DNA of 64,000 bases. Origin: Aldehydirespirator sp965219165. GTDB lineage: Bacteria > Actinomycetota > Acidimicrobiia > Acidimicrobiales > Aldehydirespiratoraceae. Position numbers and translations under genes: made by a program. Shown one piece after another: positions 26,299-34,225 of the stretch. The stretch is from the NCBI GenBank assembly GCA_965219165.1, contig CBDCMW010000002.1, positions 1,364,001 to 1,428,000 on the forward strand, read 5' to 3'. The notes beneath the pieces were generated by a model. The model saw nothing but the letters and a program-made list of their open reading frames with translations, was not told the origin of the DNA and ran no database searches. The stretch's first letter is position 1, and each line of letters opens with the position of its first letter.

Positions 26299-26565
26299 CT
26301 AGCCGAACAGGTCTGCATGTGATCCGGTTCTGACCAACATCATGGCCTCGTCCTGATGTCCCCAGATCAGCAGCCAGTCCGGCTCTATATGACATTCCCA
26401 GTACGCAGACCACTGCCCGGAAAGGCGATGGGGCCTGTTGCGCGCGGGAAGCTCGCAACCCGACAGGAGTGCTTCGACGACACTCCAGAGCTTGTCCAGA
26501 TCCTTGCCGCGCTTGGTCGCGCGCTTGAGGTCTCTCTCGAAGCGACTGGTCGCCAGCAGGCGCAT
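26299..26565 (-). CDS. yafQ: YafQ-family mRNA interferase toxin
   Basis: 88 residues. The RelE/ParE-fold core includes ATSRFERDLKRATKRGKD and the C-terminal HRLSGQWSAYWECHIEPDWLLIW ... LVRTGSHADLF, closely following YafQ, with the conserved His residues and the terminal Phe used in ribosome-dependent mRNA cleavage. It starts 3 bp after the antitoxin gene, as in dinJ-yafQ operons. The gap 26169-26298 contains nothing I can support. Confidence 0.9.
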   Translation of the reverse strand: MRLLATSRFERDLKRATKRGKDLDKLWSVVEALLSGCELPARNRPHRLSGQWSAYWECHIEPDWLLIWGHQDEAMMLVRTGSHADLFG

Positions 26566-26568
26566 GGT

Positions 26569-26826
26569 TCACCGCGGCGCAGTCTTGAGTTCCTCCAGGG
26601 TCGTGTACTCGGCGAGACCGGCCCCTGACTCGGCTTGGTACAGCGCCTCGGTGGTTTCCGCGTTGGGGATCTTCACCTCGAAGGGCAGTCCCCGGTGCAT
26701 CGTCACCTGTCTATAGAAGAGAGTGATCGCCTCCGTGGCCGACATTCCCAGCTCGCGAAGCAGTGCTTCTGCCTGGTGCTTGAGTTCGGGTTCGACCCGG
26801 GCCCGGATCATTTCTGTTTTGGCCAT
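26569..26826 (-). CDS. dinJ: DinJ/RelB-family antitoxin
   Basis: 85 residues from ATG 26826 (MAKTEMIRARVEPELKHQAEALL). A longer in-frame start at 26916 would run through a large palindrome and is unlikely. The N-terminal ribbon-helix-helix (IRARVEPELK ... LGMSATEAITLFYRQV) binds the operator, and the C-terminal acidic tail neutralises the YafQ toxin encoded directly downstream. The 14-bp-arm palindrome 22 bp upstream is its probable operator. Confidence 0.88.
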   Translation of the reverse strand: MAKTEMIRARVEPELKHQAEALLRELGMSATEAITLFYRQVTMHRGLPFEVKIPNAETTEALYQAESGAGLAEYTTLEELKTAPR

Positions 26827-26848
26827 CGTTGTACCTCTCACATGTAAC

Positions 26849-26880
26849 CCTAGTTGTTCCCCGAACGGGGAACAACTAGG
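26849..26880. promoter_or_regulatory. Large palindrome, probable dinJ-yafQ operator
   Basis: A perfect 14-bp inverted repeat (26849-26862 with 26867-26880) around a 4-bp centre GAAC, 22 bp upstream of the dinJ start codon. No T-run follows on either strand, so an operator for the DinJ-YafQ complex is more likely than a terminator. Confidence 0.6.
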
Positions 26881-26917
26881 ACCGCTGCCTGCCAGATCGC
26901 CCGAACGGCCCATCACA

Positions 26918-27223
26918 CTACGCGGCGATCAGGGCTCGCCTGGCCTGCTCACGCAACGCCCGAACCCTCGCCGCCACGTGGTCGACGCGCCGCAGCACCT
27001 CGTCGAGTGTGCCGGAAAGGTCGAGCGCGACCACCTCGAGTCGCTTGCCGGAATGCTTGACGATGTATGACGCCGTGTCGGCCTCCCCCTGAGCGTCTAG
27101 CGCCTCCCGCAGCGCCGCCGTAAGGAACTCCTGGAACAGGTCGTTCATGTCCATCAGGAACCCTGACGCCCGCACATCGCCGCGGCCGGACTCGAAGGCG
27201 CAGTGGCGCAGGATGAGCCGGGC
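26918..27223 (-). pseudogene. Remnant of McrC (restriction system specificity component)
   Basis: The readable part starts near 27223 with ARLILRHCAFESGRGDVRASGFLMDMNDLFQEFLTAALREAL, a clear McrC segment (the MNDLFQEF block). It then jumps to TASYIVKHSGKRLEVVALDLSGT, which matches the far C-terminal end of McrC. The N-terminal half is missing and some 70-100 residues are deleted between the two blocks. No mcrB lies nearby. It is a dead fragment of a modification-dependent restriction system. Confidence 0.65.
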
Positions 27224-27404
27224 GAGCGGCAAGGGCGGACCCGAACCTGCCAAGCAGCCGCGAAGCGGGGCTTGTAGGGTTCGGGCGCAACGCCACGGGA
27301 ATCCGGGGCACGATCCCGCCGCACAGCTGAGACATGGCGGCCTCATCGCGGAGGGGATCAGTGGCGTGTCGTGTAGGGCAGGTGGTCTTGCTCGATGCCG
27401 CGGC

Positions 27405-27435
27405 GCTTCACGTGCTTGAGGGGTGGACGTGAAGC
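27405..27435. terminator. Hairpin at the 3' end of the toxin-like gene
   Basis: A 9-bp inverted repeat (27405-27413 with 27427-27435, 13-nt loop) at the last codons of the minus-strand gene ending at 27408. No U-run follows, so it may be a weak terminator or an mRNA end protector. Confidence 0.35.
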
Positions 27436-27821
27436 ATCACGCCTTCCTCGGCGAAGGCATCGCGCCATGAGCGGCCCACATTCGCCTCCGCCACATGCAC
27501 GGGAGCGCTGTGGACGAGGGCCGCGGCGAGGAGTTCCGAAGTGACGACGCTGAGCCGGTACCGCGACATGATCTGTGCAGCCGTGACCGTGAGGTAGCGG
27601 GGGTCGAGCACCGTCAGCACATCGGTCGGCGGCGCCAGAGCGGCGCGCACCATTCGCTCGTCGATCCCCTCGCTCAAACGGCCGCGCGCCCGGCTGTCGA
27701 GCAAGGCGCGCAGCAAACGGAAGTGGAAGCTCCACGGAATGGCGGGCACCTCGCCGGGCCGTAGCTCGCTGCCCCGACCCGCAAGGGCCCACACCGCAAG
27801 GTGGTCGTCGACAATGATCAC
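27408..27821 (-). CDS. Putative toxin (PIN-like?) paired with an RHH antitoxin
   Basis: 137 residues. The start MIIVDDHLAVWALAGRG recalls the first strand and acidic residue of PIN-domain nucleases, and a later block (LSVVTSELLAAALVHSAPVHVAEANVG) would fit a PIN-like order of helices, but the canonical second and third acidic positions are not obvious. It begins 13 bp after a ribbon-helix-helix gene, the usual order of VapBC operons. The function is a context-based inference. Confidence 0.55.
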   Translation of the reverse strand: MIIVDDHLAVWALAGRGSELRPGEVPAIPWSFHFRLLRALLDSRARGRLSEGIDERMVRAALAPPTDVLTVLDPRYLTVTAAQIMSRYRLSVVTSELLAAALVHSAPVHVAEANVGRSWRDAFAEEGVMLHVHPSST

Positions 27822-27834
27822 GACCTGCGGACGG

Positions 27835-28101
27835 TCAACCGTGGGGTGCCCTCAGGTCGTCCTCTAGAGGATCGACGCTGAGGTGTGGGTCGTCGGCGAA
27901 CAGTCGGGCGGACACCTCGGCGTACTCGTCGGCCAGAGCCGCGAATGCTCGCTTAACCTCGTCGTCGAGCATGACGGGCCGGGCCGCGGCGTCGTCGATG
28001 ATGTCCCGCAGGACAGCACTGCGGGTCGTGCCTATGGCATCGGCGCGAGCCTCCAAGTACCGGGTCTGGCCCTCAGTCAGATATACGTTTGTCCTCTGCA
28101 T
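27835..28101 (-). CDS. Ribbon-helix-helix (CopG/VapB-type) antitoxin
   Basis: 88 residues from ATG 28101 (alternative 28110). MQRTNVYLTEGQTRYLEARADAIGTTRSAVLRDIIDDA is a typical ribbon-helix-helix: a beta strand with alternating polar residues, then two helices. The acidic C-terminal tail (SVDPLEDDLRAPHG) would contact the toxin encoded immediately downstream. An AT-rich stretch overlapping and just upstream of the start probably holds the promoter. Confidence 0.75.
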   Translation of the reverse strand: MQRTNVYLTEGQTRYLEARADAIGTTRSAVLRDIIDDAAARPVMLDDEVKRAFAALADEYAEVSARLFADDPHLSVDPLEDDLRAPHG

Positions 28102-28157
28102 ACACCGCATTATACACCGTCCAGACGGAGGCCGTCCAGACCGGGGATTACGTAGAT

Positions 28158-29330
28158 TCAGACGGGCGCGAAGCGGGGGTCGCGGTCGCGCAGCCCCTCC
28201 AGGCGCTCGCAGCCGAGCTGGTGCATCACGCTGACCAGCTGCTGCTCGAACATTGAGGCCACGAACTCGGCGCCCCGGGCTCCGAGCGCGCACAGGCCGT
28301 ACATGAACGCCCGGGCCGAGAACGTGAAGTCCGCGCCGAGGGCCAGCGCCCGGGCGATGTCGAGGCCGCTGCGCACGCCGCCGTCGAAGAGGACCGGCAC
28401 CCGCCCGCCGATGCGCTCGACGACGGGCCCCAGGGCTTCGATCGCGGCGGGCGCGGCGTCGAGCTGGCGCCCTCCGTGGTTCGACACCACTACTGCGTCC
28501 GCGCCGGTGTCGGCGCAGCGCTCGGCGTCGTCGGGGTGCAGGATCCCCTTTACGACCACCGGCCCCGGCCAGAGTTCACAGGTCTCGGCTAAGTACTCCC
28601 ACGTCAGGGTGCCGCCCAGGCTGGCGCCCACGAAGCCGGCGAGTTGCCGCAGCGTCGCCCGATCCACGTAGGGCTCCAGGGTGTGGAACCTGGGCAGCCC
28701 GTTGCGCAGCAGCCCCAGGGTCCACGCCGGCCTGAGAGCGGCCTGGCTCACATGGCGGGGCGTGATCCGGGGCGGCATCGACACGCGCTCGCGGGTCTGG
28801 CGCTCCCGCCTGGCCCGGGCCGGAACGTCGGCTGTTACCACCAGCACCCCGAACCCGGCCTCGTGGGCCCGGCGCAGCAGGTCATCGCGGACGTCCGGGT
28901 CGTTGGGAGGGTAGAGCTGGAACCATCCCATGCCCGCGGCACGTGGCCCCACCACGGAAACGTCGGCGGTGTTGACCGTGCTGGCCACGTACGGGATTCT
29001 GCAGCGGGCCGCGGTGTCGGCCAGGGCGACGTCGGCACCGGGCCATATCAGTCCCGTCAGCCCCACCGGCGCGATCCCCACCGGCAGCGAGCAGCGGACC
29101 CCGAACAGCTCGGTGCTGATGTCGGGCTCCAGCCTCCCCTTGAGGAAGCGCGGCGTCAGCAGCACCCGCTGCAGGTACTCGGTGTTGCGGGCACTGGCCC
29201 GCTCGTCGCCCTCGCCGCTGTCGAGGTACTCCCAAGCGAAACGAGGGGTCCGGCGCCGGGCCCGGCGGCGCAGGTCGTCGACAGTCTGGTACTTGACGGA
29301 CGGGTCAGGCACGCGTGGCGTCCAGCACAT
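28158..29330 (-). CDS. FMN-dependent alpha-hydroxy acid dehydrogenase (lactate dehydrogenase-like)
   Basis: 390 residues from ATG 29330; GTG 29312, overlapping the upstream stop, is an alternative. The TIM-barrel family marks are present: PVGIAPVGLTGLIWPGADVA, the active-site SNHGGRQLD (His-Gly-Gly-Arg), VLFDGGVRSGLDIARALALGA, and a central VVKGIL lysine. These enzymes oxidise L-lactate, glycolate or mandelate and feed the quinone pool or oxygen. The start overlaps the dienelactone-hydrolase-type gene, so the two form an operon. Confidence 0.88.
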   Translation of the reverse strand: MCWTPRVPDPSVKYQTVDDLRRRARRRTPRFAWEYLDSGEGDERASARNTEYLQRVLLTPRFLKGRLEPDISTELFGVRCSLPVGIAPVGLTGLIWPGADVALADTAARCRIPYVASTVNTADVSVVGPRAAGMGWFQLYPPNDPDVRDDLLRRAHEAGFGVLVVTADVPARARRERQTRERVSMPPRITPRHVSQAALRPAWTLGLLRNGLPRFHTLEPYVDRATLRQLAGFVGASLGGTLTWEYLAETCELWPGPVVVKGILHPDDAERCADTGADAVVVSNHGGRQLDAAPAAIEALGPVVERIGGRVPVLFDGGVRSGLDIARALALGADFTFSARAFMYGLCALGARGAEFVASMFEQQLVSVMHQLGCERLEGLRDRDPRFAPV

Positions 29331-30075
29331 CGTCGAACAGCGCCACCGTCTGCGACCATGCCCGCTCCGCGCCGGACTGGCTGTAGCCCGGCGCGTCGGG
29401 CCAGGTATAGCCGTGGTTGGCGCCGGGCAGGATATCCAACGTGACTCGGTCGCCCAGCGCCGAGACCGCCTGGATGAAGGGCTGCATGCTGGCCACGCTC
29501 ATCATCTTGTCGGCCTCCCCGAAGCCCGCATAGAGCGATCCCGCCAGCTGGCCGGCGGTGAGGTGGGGGGAGTCGGGAGCGTCGTCCACCAGGAACGACG
29601 GGTGCCACATCGCTCCTGCGGCGAACTGCTCCGGCAGGCGCATCATCGTGCGGAACACGGCTCGGGCGCCGAGACAGAAGCCGATGCATCCGGCGGGCTG
29701 CATCGATCCGGTCGGGCGGTCGGCCGCCACCGCGTCGAGGGCCGCGTCGAGGTCGTTCTGGATGCCCTCGTCGGTGAGCGACGCCATCAGCACCGACAGC
29801 CGCTCGGGGGCGCCGGGGTCGGCGGCCATCTCCGCGGGGCCGTAGCCGATCATCCGACCGTGGCGGTGGTACAGGTCGGGCAGGATCACGTCGTAGCCGT
29901 GTCCCGCCAGACGTCGGGCGAAGGCGTGCAAGGCGTGGCGGATTCCAGGCCGGTCCATGAACATCACGACCAGCGGGTTCGGCCCGCCGGCCGCAGGCCG
30001 GGCGCGTGGCACAGCCAGCGGCTCGCTGTCGCTGACGGTCTCAAGGATCGACTCGCGGACTTCAGGCAGGTTCAT
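29305..30075 (-). CDS. Dienelactone hydrolase family protein
   Basis: 256 residues from ATG 30075; a longer frame upstream has no family homology. It is an alpha/beta hydrolase with the DLH triad: nucleophile Cys in GCIGFCLGAR, Asp in GEADK, His in GANHGYTW. True DLH opens the lactone ring of chloroaromatic intermediates; many members act on other esters. It shares an operon with the FMN dehydrogenase downstream. Confidence 0.85.
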   Translation of the reverse strand: MNLPEVRESILETVSDSEPLAVPRARPAAGGPNPLVVMFMDRPGIRHALHAFARRLAGHGYDVILPDLYHRHGRMIGYGPAEMAADPGAPERLSVLMASLTDEGIQNDLDAALDAVAADRPTGSMQPAGCIGFCLGARAVFRTMMRLPEQFAAGAMWHPSFLVDDAPDSPHLTAGQLAGSLYAGFGEADKMMSVASMQPFIQAVSALGDRVTLDILPGANHGYTWPDAPGYSQSGAERAWSQTVALFDDVLDATRA

Positions 30076-30174
30076 AGACGGGAAGCTATCGGTCGTCGGC
30101 CACAGAGGCCGCGCCGGTAGGTCAGGCCCGCGCGGTGAAGCCGCTTGTCTCCCGCTCCTGTTCGCTGCGCTCAC

Positions 30175-30413
30175 TGGTGCACCATTGTTGTGTCGGCGGC
30201 TGTGAGGCTGTCGATGCACCCCTGGTGCCTGCTGGGCCATCGCCTGCTGTGCTTGTGGCTTGACCGCCTCCGTGAGTGTTGCGAGGCCCGGTGGCCCAGG
30301 ACGTGGCGACTGGCGATAGGGCTGAGCGCCGCAGAGCGCCGATCAGTGAGCAACCAGCGGACACGCCCTGGAACCATCGGGTGCTTCCCAACAGTTGCAG
30401 CTAGGAGGCTGAG
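30175..30413 (+). ncRNA. Putative IS110 bridge RNA region
   Basis: The non-coding left end of the element, upstream of the transposase, is where IS110-group elements encode a structured bridge RNA with loops complementary to target and donor. GTGAGTGTTGCGA at 30272-30284 is close to the complement of the left target half (three differences, two of them G-U tolerable), and GGCCCG next to it is complementary to the right half. Folding has not been done, so this is a suggestion. Confidence 0.4.
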
Positions 30414-31628
30414 ATGGATCATATTCACGAACGGTTCGGTGGTGTGGACTGGGCGACGGACTCGCATGCGGTGTGCGTCGTGGACGATCGGGGCGCTGTG
30501 GTCGCCGAGCTCGACGCCGCGCACACCGCAGAGGGGCTGGCCGGTCTGCGCAGGCGCCTCACAGGGGCGTCGGTGCGGCGGGTCGCGATCGAGCGGCCCG
30601 ACGGCCCGGTGGTGGAGGCGCTGCTCGCCGCCGGCCTCGAGGTCGTGGTGGTGTCGAGCCGGGCGGTGAAGGCCCTGCGCGTCCGCTATGGCACCGCGGG
30701 CAACAAGTGCGACCGGTCCGACGCCTATGTGCTGGCGGACTGCTTGCGCACCGACGGGCACCGCTGGCCGCCCCTTGAGCCGGACTCGCCCCAGACGGTG
30801 ACGCTCAGGTCCCATGTGCGGGCCCGCAAGGACCTCGTCGGGGCCCGGGTCGCGTCCGCCAACCAGCTGCGGGCCCACCTGCGGGTCTCGTTCCCCGGCG
30901 CTGTGGGGCTCTTCAGCGACATCGACAGCGCGGTCTCGCTGCGGTTCCTGCAGCGGTTCCCCTGCGCGGCCCGAGCCGGCTGGCTCTCTGAGAAACGCCT
31001 CGGCGCGTGGCTGCGAGCCAACAGCTACAGCGGCCGCAGAACACCCCAGCATCTCTACGGGCGCCTCACCGCCGCAGCCGAGGGCATCGCCGGCATCGAC
31101 GGCGACGCCCGCAGCAGCGTCACACTGGCCCACGTCGCGGTCCTCAAGACCCTCCGGGCCCAGATCGGCGAACTCGACAGCCGCATCGCCGAGCTGCTCG
31201 ACGCGCACCCCGACGGCCCGATCTTCCGGTCCCTGCCTAGAGCAGGAACCATCCGCGCCGCCGCGCTGCTCGCGGAGATCGGCGACTGCCGGGGCCGGTT
31301 CCCCGACCCCGAGTCCCTCGCAGCCGCAGCCGGCGTCGCGCCCTCGACCCGATCCTCGGGACGGCACCGCAGCGTCACCTTCAGATGGGCCTGCAACAAG
31401 AAACTGCGCGACGCCCTCTGCGACTTCGCCGGCGACAGCCGACACGCCAACGCCTGGGCCCAACACCGCTACCAGACACTGCGAAAAGCCGGCAAACGCC
31501 ACCCCCACGCCGAACGCATCCTCGCCCGCAGCTGGGCCCACATCATCTGGCGCTGCTGGCAAGACCACACCCCCTATGACCCAACCCGACACCGCGCCCA
31601 CCAACAACTCGGACCCAACCCAGCTTGA
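30414..31628 (+). CDS. IS110-family transposase (DEDD recombinase)
   Basis: 404 residues. The N-terminal RuvC-like domain has GGVDWATDSHAVCVVDDRG (first Asp), AIERPDGPVVEALLAAG (Glu), and GNKCDRSDAYVLADCLRTDG (the two further Asp). The C-terminal Transposase_20 domain includes FRSLPRAGTIRAAALLAEIGD, ESLAAAAGVAPSTRSSG with its conserved serine, and RWACNKKLRDAL. It is full length and apparently intact. It starts with ATG 30414 after GCTAGGAGG, a good ribosome site. Confidence 0.93.
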   Translation: MDHIHERFGGVDWATDSHAVCVVDDRGAVVAELDAAHTAEGLAGLRRRLTGASVRRVAIERPDGPVVEALLAAGLEVVVVSSRAVKALRVRYGTAGNKCDRSDAYVLADCLRTDGHRWPPLEPDSPQTVTLRSHVRARKDLVGARVASANQLRAHLRVSFPGAVGLFSDIDSAVSLRFLQRFPCAARAGWLSEKRLGAWLRANSYSGRRTPQHLYGRLTAAAEGIAGIDGDARSSVTLAHVAVLKTLRAQIGELDSRIAELLDAHPDGPIFRSLPRAGTIRAAALLAEIGDCRGRFPDPESLAAAAGVAPSTRSSGRHRSVTFRWACNKKLRDALCDFAGDSRHANAWAQHRYQTLRKAGKRHPHAERILARSWAHIIWRCWQDHTPYDPTRHRAHQQLGPNPA

Positions 31629-31694
31629 CATAGGGCTACTCACGGGCCGCTCGGGCCACGGCCTCGCTCCGCTCGGCCTCTAGCATGGGAGGCC

Positions 31695-33173
31695 GTGACA
31701 AGCGATGGGCTGATCGGGCCGGGGGCCGGGCTGCTCGACCGGTATGAAGCGGGCCAGTGGTACGACGAGGCGTTCGAGCCCGATGGGACGGTCCGCGGCG
31801 TGTACAGCAGGATCGTCGAGCGTTTCCGTGAGCTCGACGTCGGCGAGGTGCAGCGTCTCGAGAAGCTCGTGGCCGAGGAGTTCCGCCGCCAGGGCATCAC
31901 GTTCACCGTGTACAGCGAGGAGGAGGGAACCGAGCGCATCTGGCCTATGGACCTGTTCCCCCGCCTGATTGCTGCGGCGGAGTGGGACGAGCTTGCCCGG
32001 GGCCTCAGCCAGAGGGTCGCGGCCCTCAACTGCTTCCTGGCCGATCTGTACACCGGCGAGGGCGCGGCGGTGGCGGACGGCGTGGTGCCCCGGTGGCTGG
32101 TGGCGTCGTCGCACGGTTTCGAGCGCAACGCCGTAGGGATCAGCGTCCCCCACTCCGCGCACTGCACCGTCGCCGGGATCGACGTGGTGCGCGGCGGCGA
32201 CGGCCGCTACCGGGTGCTGGAGGACAACCTGCGCAGCCCCAGCGGCATCTCCTATGTGGTCGAGAACCGGGCGGCCATGGCCAAGGTCTGCAGCTGGCTG
32301 TTCTACGACCATGCAGTGCAGCCCACCGAGCAGTACGGGCGGATGCTGCGTTCCACGCTGAATTCCATGGCTCCCGACGGGCGGGACGCTCCCCATGTGG
32401 TGGTGCTGACCCCGGGCATATTCAACTCTGCCTACTTCGAGCACGCCTTCCTGGCCCGGTCCATGGGCGTGGAGCTGGTGGAGGGCAGGGATCTGGTGGT
32501 TGACGATCACACGGTGTACTCCCGCACCATCGACGGGCTGGTCAAGGTGGATGTGATCTACCGGCGCATCGACGACGCCTTCCTGGACCCGGTGGCCTTC
32601 CGGCCCGACTCGACGCTGGGCGTGCCGGGGCTGCTCGGAGCGCTGCGGGCCGGGACCGTGACGGTGTGCAACGCGCTCGGCAACGGCGTCGTCGACGACA
32701 AGGGCGTGTACCCCTACGTGCCCGAGTTGATCCGGTACTACTTGGGCGCCGAGCCGATCATCGACAATGTCACCACCTACATGATGTGGGATCCCGACCA
32801 GCGCGCCGAGGTGCTGGCCAGGCTGGACGAGGTTGTGGTCAAGCCAGTTGGGGAGTCCGGCGGATATGGCGTGCTCATCGGTCCCCACGCCACCGAGCAG
32901 GAGCTGCACGAAGCCCGCGCCACCATCGAGGCCGAGCCCCGCAAATGGATCGTTCAGGAGCTGGTGGAGCTGTCCACGCTGCCGTCCTTCGCGGATGGCC
33001 GCCTCGAGCCCCGCCACCTGGACCTGCGGCCCTTCGTGCTGACCGGCGAGCGGACCCAGGTGTTCCCCGGCGGGCTGACGCGGGTGGCCATGCGGCGCGG
33101 GTCGCTCATCGTGAACTCCTCCCGGGGCGGCGGCTCCAAGGACACCTGGGTGCTGGCACCCGACACGCCATGA
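31695..33173 (+). CDS. Circularly permuted ATP-grasp protein
   Basis: 492 residues from GTG 31695. It belongs to the CP_ATPgrasp type 2 family: an early RISVPHSAHCTVAGIDVVRG-like region, VLEDNLRSPSGISYVVENR, then VVVKPVGESGGYGVLIGP and FLTGER-type segments that complete the ATP-binding site in permuted order. These predicted amide ligases occur in an operon with an alpha-E protein and a transglutaminase-like peptidase, as here, and are thought to build or tag an unidentified peptide. The substrate is unknown. Confidence 0.87.
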   Translation: MTSDGLIGPGAGLLDRYEAGQWYDEAFEPDGTVRGVYSRIVERFRELDVGEVQRLEKLVAEEFRRQGITFTVYSEEEGTERIWPMDLFPRLIAAAEWDELARGLSQRVAALNCFLADLYTGEGAAVADGVVPRWLVASSHGFERNAVGISVPHSAHCTVAGIDVVRGGDGRYRVLEDNLRSPSGISYVVENRAAMAKVCSWLFYDHAVQPTEQYGRMLRSTLNSMAPDGRDAPHVVVLTPGIFNSAYFEHAFLARSMGVELVEGRDLVVDDHTVYSRTIDGLVKVDVIYRRIDDAFLDPVAFRPDSTLGVPGLLGALRAGTVTVCNALGNGVVDDKGVYPYVPELIRYYLGAEPIIDNVTTYMMWDPDQRAEVLARLDEVVVKPVGESGGYGVLIGPHATEQELHEARATIEAEPRKWIVQELVELSTLPSFADGRLEPRHLDLRPFVLTGERTQVFPGGLTRVAMRRGSLIVNSSRGGGSKDTWVLAPDTP

Positions 33174-33207
33174 TTCGCTCGGTCCGGGCGTTGGCCCGCA
33201 GGGCGCC

Positions 33208-34188
33208 ATGATCCTGGCCCGTCACGCCGAGGCGCTCTTGTGGGTGGGCCGCTATCTCGAGCGGGCCGAGAACACGTCCAGATGCCTCAACTACGCGGCC
33301 AACTCGATCACGCACCTGCGCGCCGACGAGGCCCGCTCCGAAGGGGAGCTGCTCGTCAGAACCCTCGGCCTCCGGCAGGAGTTGGAGGCCGTCGGACTGT
33401 TGGAGAGCCGGCCGCAGCTGGTCGCCTTCCTGCTGTCGGACACCGACAACCCCGGCTCGGTGGTGTCGTCCATCACTGCGGTCCGCGAGAACCTGCGCTC
33501 GGTCCGTGAGCGGATACCGATTGAGCTGTGGGAGGAGGCCAACGGCCTGTACCTCAGATTTGCCTTCCTGGGCCACTCGAATGCCGCGCCGAGTGGGCTC
33601 CATGAGGTGCTGCTCATGGTCAGGAGGGCCTGCCTGGCCATCTCGGGGGTGCTGAACGAGGGCATGAGGCGCGACGAGGGATACGACTTCATAGTCGTCG
33701 GGCGGATGCTGGAGCGGTCGATCTTCACGGTGGGTTTGCTCGAGGCCAGCCACACCGACTCCAGCGGCACCATGGACGCCACCAGGATGCTGCGGCTCAC
33801 CAGCTCGCTGCAGGCCTACCACCGCCAGCACGGCAATGCCCCCGACTTCGACAGCGTCGTGCGCTACCTGCTGCACGCGTCCGACCTGCCCCGCTCGGTG
33901 CTGTCGTGCCTTGCCAGGGCCGAGGAGTGCCTCACCGGTCTCGCATCCACTGCGGCCGCGCTGGAGCGCCCGCGCCGGACAGCGGGGCTGTTGCGAGCCC
34001 GCCTCGATCTCGGCCAGATCGAGGATGCTATGACAATCGCTTCGGTGGCGACGCTGGTGGAGTTCGCCGCGGAGCTGACCGAGCTGGCCAGCGAGGTGCA
34101 GGCGGGCATCGTGCCGCCGCTGGCGGTGGCCACTGTCCGCTCCCAATACCTGCGTCCGGGCGAACTGGGAAAGGCAGCCGGGCCGTGA
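33208..34188 (+). CDS. Alpha-E domain protein (DUF403)
   Basis: 326 residues, mostly helical. The start MILARHAEALLWVGRYLERAENTSR is the signature of the alpha-E family, and RSQYLRPGELG is near its usual end. Function is unknown, but it is nearly always encoded between the permuted ATP-grasp protein and a transglutaminase-like protein, as here. It starts 34 bp after the ATP-grasp gene. Confidence 0.88.
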   Translation: MILARHAEALLWVGRYLERAENTSRCLNYAANSITHLRADEARSEGELLVRTLGLRQELEAVGLLESRPQLVAFLLSDTDNPGSVVSSITAVRENLRSVRERIPIELWEEANGLYLRFAFLGHSNAAPSGLHEVLLMVRRACLAISGVLNEGMRRDEGYDFIVVGRMLERSIFTVGLLEASHTDSSGTMDATRMLRLTSSLQAYHRQHGNAPDFDSVVRYLLHASDLPRSVLSCLARAEECLTGLASTAAALERPRRTAGLLRARLDLGQIEDAMTIASVATLVEFAAELTELASEVQAGIVPPLAVATVRSQYLRPGELGKAAGP

Positions 34189-34225
34189 GCCTCGATGCCG
34201 GCTGCTGCTGCGGTGAGTTTCCGGC

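Larger units (their letters stand above)
30170..31643 (+). mobile_element. IS110-family insertion sequence
   Basis: About 1.47 kb, bounded by comparison with the uninterrupted repeat copy at 4811-4860. The left flank matches up to CTCAC (30170-30174) and the right flank resumes with CTCAC (31639-31643), so five bases are shared and the exact cut cannot be fixed. There are no inverted ends, a 239-bp non-coding left end and a very short right end, all typical of the IS110 group, whose DEDD recombinase uses an RNA bridge. Confidence 0.8.

Noticed and set aside
26827..26916. Extending dinJ to an upstream start at 26916.
   Set aside because: The extension would cross the large palindrome and encode residues foreign to the family; MAKTEMIRARV is a standard DinJ start.
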